Assembly (NCBI RefSeq): GCF_002014975.1
Contig: NZ_MUXV01000046.1
Location: 1 to 24,540 of the forward strand
Direction of reading: 5' to 3'
From: Moraxella bovis
GTDB lineage: Bacteria > Pseudomonadota > Gammaproteobacteria > Pseudomonadales > Moraxellaceae
Length of the DNA stretch: 24,540 bases
In this document: in pieces, positions 18,703 to 24,540 of the stretch
Layout of the letters: every line of letters begins with the position of its first letter
Numbering within the stretch: the first letter of the stretch is position 1
Made by a program: the position numbers and the translations under genes
The notes under the pieces: model-generated
Database searches by the model: none
What the model saw: only the letters and a program-made list of their open reading frames with translations
What the model was told of the DNA's origin: nothing

Positions 18703-19334
18703 GTATTGACCAGTCCGTGACGTATGGCAAGATGGGTGAGTTTGACATCAGAATCCACACCCAGTTTTTCAAAAATTCGATAACGGTAAGTGTTTACGGT
18801 TTTGACACTGACAAATAAACTGTCGGCAATTTGACTGGCACTTTGGCAGTTTGCCACCATCATGGCGACTTGTTTTTCACGTGCAGACAAACTGTCAAAA
18901 GGGTTGGCTTTTTTGTCAAGCACGCTTTGGGCAAGCACATCGGCAATCTCATGACTAAAATATTTACCGCCTGCCTTGACTTTTTTGATGGCGGTTATCA
19001 TCTCACTGATGGGGGTGCCTTTGGTGATGTAGCCGTCTACCCCTGCCTTTAAAAGCATGGATGGGTAAGGTTCAGCCACCAAGCTAGACACTGCCAGAAC
19101 CTTGATGTACTCATCAAGCTGTTTAATCCGTCGTGTCGCCTCTACGCCACCGATGTTGGGCATATTGACATCAAGCAGCACCACGTCAGGAGCGAACTTG
19201 CGGGTCATTACCACTGCCGTCTCACCACAGCCTGCTTCACCAACAACTTCAATGTCAGAATCATCGCTAAGCATGCGACTGATGCCCATCCGCACCAATT
19301 CGTGGTCGTCTACAATGAGTACTTTTATAGTCAT
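18699..19334 (-). CDS. GacA/UvrY-type LuxR-family response regulator
   Basis: A 211-residue cytoplasmic response regulator. The receiver domain (1-120) has D9-D10, phosphoacceptor Asp55 in VVLLDVNMP and Lys in YITKG. The C-terminal LuxR helix-turn-helix (about 145-205) has LSAREKQVAMMVANCQSASQ and KTVNTYRYRIFEKLGV, closely like GacA/UvrY (KTVNTYRYRIFEKL). GacA homologues, paired with GacS/BarA, activate small RNAs that titrate RsmA/CsrA. ATG 19334 is chosen because AGGTGG lies 7 bases upstream; a GTG at 19343 falls inside that site. Its stop overlaps the pilS start, placing it first in a gacA-pilS-pilR operon. No GacS/BarA gene is in the window. Confidence 0.9.
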   Translation of the reverse strand: MTIKVLIVDDHELVRMGISRMLSDDSDIEVVGEAGCGETAVVMTRKFAPDVVLLDVNMPNIGGVEATRRIKQLDEYIKVLAVSSLVAEPYPSMLLKAGVDGYITKGTPISEMITAIKKVKAGGKYFSHEIADVLAQSVLDKKANPFDSLSAREKQVAMMVANCQSASQIADSLFVSVKTVNTYRYRIFEKLGVDSDVKLTHLAIRHGLVNT

Positions 19335-19706
19335 CTTGCCCACCTAACTCTAAATCATGCTAAAATTGTTAAAATCGCTTAAAATGTGTACAATTAAGCA
19401 CTTAAATTTAAAAAATCATCCAAAATGGCTCAAAAATTGCAACATTCATTGGGCTAATCATTGATTGTTGTTATCTTTAAATAATCTTGATAATTGTAGC
19501 AACTAAATTTTAATCAATCAAACTTTTTTAACAAAATGTTAGCAAATTTTGCTTATAATTTGCCAAAATGTTATAAAAATTTTACCCAATTCTTACGATA
19601 AGATATAACTGATAAACTCATCCTTGATTGGTATAAGAATGTGTTAAATTTGCTTACAAATTTACTTAAAAACTTTGATTTTTAGCATAAAAAAGTGGTT
19701 TTGTTA

Positions 19707-19715
19707 TGTTAGAAT
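19707..19715 (+). promoter_or_regulatory. Extended -10 promoter of the PBP7-type gene
   Basis: TGTTAGAAT fits an extended -10 (TG-n-TATAAT type) and would start transcription near 19722, giving a leader of about 145 bases. No good -35 is visible. The rest of 19335-19706 is very AT-rich and holds the divergent gacA promoter region but no gene. Confidence 0.4.
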
Positions 19716-19748
19716 AAAAAAATAGGCGGCTCTCGTCTCATGGTATTA

Positions 19749-19779
19749 GCCACTGGCGTTAAGGAGGATGCTAAGTGGT
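19749..19779 (+). promoter_or_regulatory. Leader hairpin with AAGGAGG in the loop
   Basis: GCCACT pairs with AGTGGT and, inside it, GGCGT pairs with ATGCT, with one bulged A, giving about 11 pairs (three G-U). The 8-base loop is TAAGGAGG. A GGA within an A-n-GGA loop is the known recognition form of CsrA/RsmA proteins; it could equally be a ribosome standby site. It is in the long leader of the PBP7-type gene, about 90 bases before the start codon. Confidence 0.45.
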
Positions 19780-19866
19780 GTAGAGGACTGTATTACTGAC
19801 CCAAGCTAGGTGCCAAGGTCTAAAAGCAAGTCCGCATTTCGTCACACACCAACTAGAGTAACATTT

Positions 19867-21012
19867 ATGTCATACAGCCCAAAACCTAGCCGTGCCAAGC
19901 GTCTTATCAGCTCCCTGAGTGTATCAGTACTGTCATTGATGACGGTGTCTGCCCATGCGTTTTTGGTGGACAACAGCCAACAAAAAACCATCTATATCGG
20001 CAAAGGCAATGCCCAGAACATGCAAGCGGTTACCGTCCAAGAGATTCCACCTGCGACCACGACCATTCAGCAGACTCGCACTTATACTAACACCAATACA
20101 GCCCCCAACACCTACAATCAAGGCTACACCAACACTCAGGTAACCCGAAGCTCTGTTCCTGCTGGTACGACTACTTCTCAGCCCTTTGCCATTCAGCCTT
20201 ATGGACAGCAGACCAATTATGGCAGTAGTTACCAATATGGCGAGCAGTTGCCTATTAGCACAAAATCTGCCGCCGCCATCGTATTTGACCTACAAACAGG
20301 TCAGCCCATCTATCAAAAAAATGCTGATGCTGTACGCTCTATCGCTTCTGTAACCAAGGTTATGACAGCGATGGTGCTGATGGATGCAGGGCTTGACATG
20401 CGTGAAGAGATTGTGATTGAACCATCGGACTTTATCGCCGCCAAAAAAGCAAGCTCTAACCTACGCTCGGGCGACCGTATGAGTCGTAGTGAATTCATGC
20501 TCCTTATGCTTATGAAGTCAGAGAACCCTGCTGCCAAGGCTCTAGCCCGTACTTACCCTGGTGGTTATGATAACTTTATCTGGGCGATGAACCAAAAAGC
20601 CAAAAGCTTGGGCATGAACAGCACAAGCTACTCTGACGCATCAGGTCTTGACCCACGCAACCGCTCATCAGCGAACGACCTAGTGAAGATGATGCGAGCG
20701 GTGAATTCTGACCCACGTTATCAGACTGTGCGTAACTTCTCAACCGCTCCAAACTATGACTTTTATGTCAATAACTACAACTCAGGTTCACGCACTTACA
20801 AAGCTCAAAATACCAGTCGTCTCATCCGTGCAGGCAATCACCCGATTGGCGTGTCAAAGACAGGCTTTATCCGTGAGGCAGGTTATTGCTATGTGATGGA
20901 AACCCATGTCAATAACCGTCCTGCCGTCGTTGTACTGCTCGGTGCCAGTGCCTCTAACAGCCGTTGGGACGATGCCGAGGACATCCTAACTCAGCTTGCC
21001 TATCGTTATTAA
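19867..21012 (+). CDS. D-alanyl-D-alanine endopeptidase, PBP7/PbpG type
   Basis: A periplasmic S11-family low-molecular-weight penicillin-binding protein that cuts peptide cross-links in peptidoglycan. From ATG 19867 it has 381 residues; the frame is open to a GTG at 19810, but 19867 puts the signal peptide (ending VSAHA|F at 31) at the N-terminus. Residues 45-130 are a Thr/Gln/Asn/Tyr-rich low-complexity linker. The catalytic motifs are S161-V-T-K164, S218-E-N and K331-T-G. The ARTYPGG and SDASGLDPRN context fits PBP7 rather than DacA, and there is no C-terminal amphipathic anchor. A terminator follows 17 bases after the stop. Confidence 0.9.
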   Translation: MSYSPKPSRAKRLISSLSVSVLSLMTVSAHAFLVDNSQQKTIYIGKGNAQNMQAVTVQEIPPATTTIQQTRTYTNTNTAPNTYNQGYTNTQVTRSSVPAGTTTSQPFAIQPYGQQTNYGSSYQYGEQLPISTKSAAAIVFDLQTGQPIYQKNADAVRSIASVTKVMTAMVLMDAGLDMREEIVIEPSDFIAAKKASSNLRSGDRMSRSEFMLLMLMKSENPAAKALARTYPGGYDNFIWAMNQKAKSLGMNSTSYSDASGLDPRNRSSANDLVKMMRAVNSDPRYQTVRNFSTAPNYDFYVNNYNSGSRTYKAQNTSRLIRAGNHPIGVSKTGFIREAGYCYVMETHVNNRPAVVVLLGASASNSRWDDAEDILTQLAYRY

Positions 21013-21028
21013 TCATCCTATTGACAGC

Positions 21029-21057
21029 AAAAAAGACCCGACCATTGGGTCTTTTTG
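21029..21057 (+). terminator. Terminator after the PBP7-type gene
   Basis: Stem AAAAAAGACCC / GGGTCTTTTTG with a 7-base loop and T-run. Confidence 0.88.
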
Positions 21058-21144
21058 TTATTTATTATTTTGATAAATTGACTATAATATCGATATATCC
21101 AAGAAACATTAAAGTTACTACAAACGCAATGATGTGTGGATGTA

Positions 21145-21204
21145 GGGGTGTGCTGAGCACGCCTTATAAAAAAAGACACATCAAAGGTGTGCTCAGCACA
21201 CCCC
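21145..21204. repeat. Long nested inverted repeat
   Basis: The arm GGGGTGTGCTGAGCAC (21145-21160) is the exact reverse complement of 21189-21204. Pairing continues inward through GCCTT / AAGGT (one G-U), giving about 21 bp with an 18-base AT-rich loop. Each arm is itself a palindrome (GTGCT-G-AGCAC). It lies between a terminator and the ThiE-like gene. It is too structured for chance and looks like a small non-coding repeat element; no ORF is inside. Confidence 0.7.
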
Positions 21205-21270
21205 GACAAAACCCGTGGTAAATATCAAGTTCGTTAGGCATACCAACCAGCCCTACTCCAAGGACGACTC

Positions 21271-21915
21271 ATGACCGCCCCCAAACTATATCTGCTCACC
21301 AGTGATGAAGACATTCATACCCTAAGCGACAAATTAGAACGTGCCTTTGATACGGGCGTGGTATCACTACTACAAATCCGCCGTCAGCAGACCGCCCATG
21401 TCTTTGATTTGATTACACTCTACCAAGAGACCGAGATTCTCATCAGTCTAGCGGACAAATACGACATTCCCACGGTTATTAATGAAAATCTAGAACTCGC
21501 CTCCCACTTTAACACAGGGCTACATCTGTCAGGGACGATGAGTGTGCGAGTGGCACGAGAGATACTGGGCGATGGCGTGCATGTCGGTCGTAGTTGTCAT
21601 GGCGATGTGGCGGTATTTAGAGAAGCCAAAAAACAAGGGGCAAGCTATGGGGCGATGGGGGCGATGTTTGGCACAATGACCAAGCCACTGGCTAAGACCG
21701 TCAGTAGCGAGACGCTAACTCGTGCTCACAAAGTGGGCTTGCCCCTGTGTCTGATTGGCGGGATAAGTCTAAATAGCATGGACGAGCTTCGCCAAAAGGT
21801 CGGTGAAATACCCATTAATTATGTCGCTGTGACCACGGACATCCTGCACCACAGCCCTGAGATGGTTACAGCAAAATGCCAAGCATGGCGTCGCTACCTA
21901 GAAACATGGGACTGA
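21271..21915 (+). CDS. Divergent ThiE/TenI-family protein (thiamine phosphate synthase-like)
   Basis: A 214-residue TIM-barrel protein. Landmarks follow ThiE in order: SLLQIRRQ (32-39) for LQLR-K, VINENLELA (69-77) for INDxxxLA, TGLHLSG (82-88) for GVHLGQED, VGRSCH, YGAMGAMFGTMTKP for the phosphate loop with T-x-TK, and IGGIS. ThiE normally joins HMP-PP and the thiazole phosphate to make thiamine phosphate. The metal-binding acidic residues are altered: Asp of IND is Glu72, and the Glu-Asp after GVHLGQ is missing. It may be inactive for synthesis or a TenI-like relative. AAGGA lies 7 bases upstream. No other thi gene is nearby. Confidence 0.75.
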   Translation: MTAPKLYLLTSDEDIHTLSDKLERAFDTGVVSLLQIRRQQTAHVFDLITLYQETEILISLADKYDIPTVINENLELASHFNTGLHLSGTMSVRVAREILGDGVHVGRSCHGDVAVFREAKKQGASYGAMGAMFGTMTKPLAKTVSSETLTRAHKVGLPLCLIGGISLNSMDELRQKVGEIPINYVAVTTDILHHSPEMVTAKCQAWRRYLETWD

Positions 21916-21972
21916 TGGTTTTTAAAAATGACATCATTATAAAAAATACCATCATTTGCTGTCATGATAACA

Positions 21973-22002
21973 TTGAGAAAATCCAAAAAGTTATGCTAAA
22001 AT
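21973..22002 (+). promoter_or_regulatory. Promoter of pgk
   Basis: TTGAGA (21973-21978), an 18-base spacer and TAAAAT (21997-22002), with TG one base before the -10. The predicted start is near 22009, 41 bases before the pgk ATG. Confidence 0.6.
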
Positions 22003-22049
22003 AGCGTTACTTTATGTCACCATTCATATCATGACCAAAAGGAAGACCC

Positions 22050-23249
22050 ATGAGCATTACTTATCTCTCTGACTTAGACGTATCGGGCAAGACCGTCCTT
22101 ATCCGTGAAGATTTAAACGTACCCATCAAAGACGGTGTCATCACCAGCGATGTCCGCCTACAAGCCTCCCTACCCACCATTAAAGCCTGCCTTAACAAAG
22201 GGGCAGGCGTGATTGTTTGTTCGCACCTAGGCAGACCCACCGAAGGCGAGAGCGAGAGCAAATATTCATTGGCTCCGATTGCTGACTATTTGGTGGACAA
22301 ATTGGGCGTGAATGTGGCGTTCTCCACCGATTATCTAGATAATGGCGTGTCGGTGCAGGCAGGCGAGGTGGTGCTACTAGAAAACGTCCGCTTTAATGTC
22401 GGCGAGAAGAAAAACAGCCCCGAGCTGTCCAAACAATACGCCGACTTATGCGACATCTTTGTCATGGACGCCTTTGGCACCGCTCACCGAGCCCAAGCAT
22501 CTACCGAAGGGGTGATTCGTGCGTGTATCGCAGACGGTAAGCCTGTGTGTGCAGGTAACTTACTCTCTGCCGAGCTTGATGCTCTATCCAAAGCTCTAGA
22601 CAATCCCGCCAAACCTGTGCTATCTATCGTGGGTGGCTCAAAGGTCTCTACCAAACTTGACGTGCTAAACAGCCTAGCTAAGCTATGCGATAGTATCCTA
22701 GTCGGTGGTGGTATCGCCAATACCTTTTTGGTGGCGAGTGGCAAAAATGTCGGTGCCTCCCTATACGAAGCCGACCTTGTGGATACCGCCCGTGGCATCA
22801 TGACCAAAACAAACATCCTACTACCCACTCATGTCGTGGTCGCGGATAAAGGACAGATTGATTTTGATGACTTTTTGGGCTCACTTAGCCGAGCGACTGC
22901 CACCATCAAATCCGTGGACGAGATTGGCGAGCATGACATGATACTAGACATCGCCCCAGAGTCGGCAAGCAAGCTTGGCGAGCATATCAAATCCGCCAAG
23001 ACCATCCTATTTAACGGGCCTGTGGGCGTGTTCGAGGTGGACGCATTTGGTCAAGGCACTGCCATCATCTGTCAAGCGGTGGCAGACAGCGAAGGGTTTA
23101 GCATTGCTGGCGGTGGCGACACCTTGGCTGCCATTGACAAATATGGCGTGGCAGACAACGTGGACTACCTATCCACAGGTGGCGGGGCGTTCCTAGAATT
23201 TGTTGAAGGTAAACCCTTGCCCGCCATCACCGCACTAGATACACCTTGA
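22050..23249 (+). CDS. pgk: Pgk, phosphoglycerate kinase
   Basis: Converts 1,3-bisphosphoglycerate and ADP to 3-phosphoglycerate and ATP in the cytoplasm. The 399 residues match the usual length. Family motifs in order: [14 protein letters not shown] (substrate Asp/Asn), [39 protein letters not shown], the hinge [36 protein letters not shown], and the nucleotide loop [12 protein letters not shown] with [22 protein letters not shown] lies upstream of ATG 22050. It is flanked by its own promoter and terminator, apart from gap or fba, and is the second glycolytic gene of the window besides gpmI. Confidence 0.97.
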   Translation: MSITYLSDLDVSGKTVLIREDLNVPIKDGVITSDVRLQASLPTIKACLNKGAGVIVCSHLGRPTEGESESKYSLAPIADYLVDKLGVNVAFSTDYLDNGVSVQAGEVVLLENVRFNVGEKKNSPELSKQYADLCDIFVMDAFGTAHRAQASTEGVIRACIADGKPVCAGNLLSAELDALSKALDNPAKPVLSIVGGSKVSTKLDVLNSLAKLCDSILVGGGIANTFLVASGKNVGASLYEADLVDTARGIMTKTNILLPTHVVVADKGQIDFDDFLGSLSRATATIKSVDEIGEHDMILDIAPESASKLGEHIKSAKTILFNGPVGVFEVDAFGQGTAIICQAVADSEGFSIAGGGDTLAAIDKYGVADNVDYLSTGGGAFLEFVEGKPLPAITALDTP

Positions 23250-23278
23250 TAAGTATATGATTTTTATATAAAAATGAT

Positions 23279-23320
23279 AAAATGCAACAACAACCTTTGT
23301 TAATTTTTGTTGCATTTTTT
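23279..23320 (+). terminator. Terminator after pgk
   Basis: A 12-bp stem AAAATGCAACAA / TTGTTGCATTTT with a 16-base loop, ending in a T-run. Confidence 0.8.
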
Positions 23321-23330
23321 ATGTTTGCCC

Positions 23331-23358
23331 TTGCCAAATACCATCATTCTGCTAAACT
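23331..23358 (+). promoter_or_regulatory. Promoter of the small lipoprotein gene
   Basis: TTGCCA (23331-23336), a 16-base spacer and TAAACT (23353-23358). The predicted start near 23365 leaves a leader of about 88 bases containing a 10-bp perfect hairpin, CATCTTTAAA (23375-23384) / TTTAAAGATG (23403-23412), which may stabilise the mRNA. Confidence 0.5.
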
Positions 23359-23452
23359 ATGTTGGAGTTTGAGGCATCTTTAAATTTTGGTGTTTTATCA
23401 CTTTTAAAGATGTACTGCCATTACTAATACATACTTTCTTTGGAGTGCTTTT

Positions 23453-23839
23453 ATGAAAAAATTAATCCTAACCACGCTTGTCGCCACCCTTGCTTTGACA
23501 GCGTGTAGCAAAGAGACCACCGATAAGGCTGCCGAGACGGCTCAGTCTGCTGCCACTGACACCGCCAATAACGCCAAAGCCGCTGCTGACACTGTGGTCG
23601 CCGAGGCCGAGGCTGCCGCCAATGCGACCGCTGAAGGCGTCTCTAATGTCGCTCATGACGTGGCAAATAATGGCGTAGAAAATGCCAAAAATACCGCCGA
23701 AGCTGCCGCAGGCGTGGTCTCTGATGCCGCTACCGCCACCGCCGATGCCGTGACAGGGGCTGCCAGCAGTGCCACTGATACCGTAACAGGCAACACCGCC
23801 ACCGCCGAACAGCAAGCCCCCGAAGACCAAAAGTACTAA
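23453..23839 (+). CDS. Small Ala-rich lipoprotein
   Basis: A 128-residue protein with a lipoprotein signal peptide, MKKLILTTLVATLALTAC, where LTAC is the lipobox and Cys18 the lipidated residue. The mature 111 residues are about half Ala/Thr/Asp/Val in short heptad-like segments (TAQSAATDTANNAKAAADTV, AEAAAGVVSDAATATADAV), predicting long amphipathic helices like those of Lpp- or LEA-type helical proteins. It has no cysteine besides Cys18 and no enzymatic motif. GGAG lies 8 bases before the ATG. It is a single-gene unit with its own promoter and terminator. Function is unknown; a structural or stress envelope role is only inference. Confidence 0.85.
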   Translation: MKKLILTTLVATLALTACSKETTDKAAETAQSAATDTANNAKAAADTVVAEAEAAANATAEGVSNVAHDVANNGVENAKNTAEAAAGVVSDAATATADAVTGAASSATDTVTGNTATAEQQAPEDQKY

Positions 23840-23851
23840 TCCACCATCACC

Positions 23852-23880
23852 AAAGCCCCGAACATGTTCGGGGCTTTTTT
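23852..23880 (+). terminator. Terminator after the lipoprotein gene
   Basis: A perfect palindrome centred on CATG with stem AAAGCCCCGAA / TTCGGGGCTTT, followed by a T-run. Confidence 0.9.
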
Positions 23881-23975
23881 GATAAAAATAAATTTACACC
23901 CAGCGAATCTGATGTTCGCCATGGATCTGTGATGATCACCCGTTTCACATCATCTTATGCCAGTTTATCAACATT

Positions 23976-24193
23976 GACAAAAATCGTCACATACAACACA
24001 TTAATGTCATGTCAGTGTCTGTTTGTGTCCAAAATCAGCCAAGATGACAAATTTTGACAACAATTTTTGACAGGTAAAAATTTTGTCCATGTCAAAAATT
24101 GACATCTCTGCTAAAATGTCAGTCCAACCTGCCAAAAAATGTCGAAAAATCCAAAACTGACAAAAATTGTCACCCAAAATTACCCGCCAGACA
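23976..24193 (+). promoter_or_regulatory. TGTC/GACA array, probable PilR upstream activating sequence
   Basis: Sixteen TGTC or GACA tetramers lie in 218 bases. TGTC begins at 24005, 24010, 24016, 24026, 24084, 24090, 24117, 24140 and 24168; GACA begins at 23976, 24046, 24056, 24069, 24101, 24159 and 24190. Random sequence would give about two. PilR of P. aeruginosa is known to bind sites built on paired TGTC motifs upstream of pilA. The array is about 160 bases before the sigma-54 promoter, and the AT-rich stretch between (24195-24350) could bend. The whole 23881-24468 spacer holds no gene. GTGAT-G-ATCAC (23929-23939) is a further small palindrome. Confidence 0.75.
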
Positions 24194-24353
24194 TCAAATT
24201 TTAAAAATTTTTTTGGTAAAAAAGAAAAAAATTGTACATATTTTAATCAATTTTAAAAAATAGCAAAAAATCTGCCTATTTTTTAGACAAAATTTCTAAA
24301 ATTTTCTCAATTTTGCCTATTTTTCCCAAAAACAGCCCAAATCCACCAAAAAG

Positions 24354-24370
24354 TTGGCACAGACAATGCA
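24354..24370 (+). promoter_or_regulatory. Sigma-54 (-24/-12) promoter of the pilin gene
   Basis: TTGGCACAGACAATGCA has the invariant GG (24356-24357) and GC (24368-24369) separated by ten bases, and TGGCAC matches the -24 consensus. The predicted start is near 24381, about 88 bases before the pilin ATG. Confidence 0.92.
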
Positions 24371-24468
24371 ACAGTATGAGTATAAGGTTAGCAAATATGT
24401 TTAAAGTTGCTAATCAGTTAACTTAAACAAACTGGGCAATGTCGCCCCTATGAACTAAGGAGTTCATT

Positions 24469-24540
24469 ATGAACGCTCAAAAAGGTTTCACCCTTATCGA
24501 ATTAATGATTGTTATCGCCATTATTGGTATCCTAGCTGCA
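24469..24540 (+). CDS. pilA: Type IV major prepilin, 5' part only
   Basis: The first 24 codons of a type IVa pilin; the gene continues past the window. The product begins MNAQKG|FTLIELMIVIAI: a six-residue leader cut by PilD after Gly6, N-methylated Phe+1, conserved Glu+5 and the hydrophobic assembly helix. AAGGAG lies 6 bases before ATG 24469. The leader and helix match Moraxella pilins (tfpQ/tfpI of M. bovis, pilA elsewhere). Control by sigma-54 and PilR is strongly indicated by the upstream sequence. Confidence 0.95.
   Translation, partial: MNAQKGFTLIELMIVIAIIGILAA

Noticed and set aside
19638..19660. TGTGTT...CTTACA as a GacA binding site
   Set aside because: Only the right half matches the known TGTAAG-N6-CTTACA box and the spacing is one base too long.
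19743..19809. A short leader peptide starting at the ATG after AAGGAGG (19768)
   Set aside because: The ATG directly abuts the ribosome-site-like sequence, so spacing is too short for efficient initiation, and the frame ends after 13 codons with no regulatory codon pattern.
23976..24193. The TGTC/GACA cluster as a CRISPR or tandem repeat array
   Set aside because: The repeated unit is only four bases, in both orientations and with irregular spacing, so it fits protein-binding sites rather than CRISPR.

Overview
This window looks like chromosomal DNA from a gammaproteobacterium of the Moraxella type. The evidence is the gene order rseP-bamA-lpxD-fabZ-lpxA, AT-rich spacers with moderate-GC genes, a type IV prepilin whose N-terminus reads MNAQKGFTLIELMIVIAIIG as in Moraxella pilins, and a PilS/PilR plus sigma-54 pilin circuit. 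Genus assignment is inference. Nothing in the window looks like a phage, insertion sequence or CRISPR array.

Layout. 1-196 is an AT-rich spacer with a small palindrome. 197-6443 is an envelope-biogenesis cluster on the + strand: rseP (site-2 protease), bamA (outer-membrane protein insertase), lpxD, fabZ and lpxA (lipid A and fatty acid synthesis). No skp/ompH lies between bamA and lpxD, and lpxB does not follow lpxA. 6647-8286 is a sodium-coupled NSS transporter with a 42-residue MetS-like small subunit. 8546-9169 (minus) is nfuA. 9262-11278 holds a NadM-Nudix bifunctional enzyme and an exported protein I do not recognise. 11400-11831 (minus) carries tRNA-Asn and a 6S RNA, each with a clear sigma-70 promoter. 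11923-14873 is gpmI and a CtpA-type protease, overlapping by 4 bases.

14947-19334 (minus) is a regulatory operon: a GacA/UvrY-type response regulator, the sensor kinase PilS and the sigma-54 activator PilR. As given, pilS is split by a one-base frameshift at a run of five G on the + strand. 19867-21012 is a PBP7-type endopeptidase with a long leader containing a hairpin that shows AAGGAGG in its loop. 21271-23249 holds a divergent ThiE-like protein and phosphoglycerate kinase. 23453-23839 is a small Ala-rich lipoprotein.

The last 600 bases are the most striking. A dense array of TGTC/GACA tetramers (16 in about 218 bp) lies upstream of a near-perfect -24/-12 sigma-54 promoter, followed by the start of the type IV pilin gene, which runs off the window. 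The PilR regulator, its partner kinase and the target promoter are therefore all present, about 5-8 kb apart. The kinase is apparently frameshifted, which suggests either switchable or degraded pilus control, or a sequencing error.
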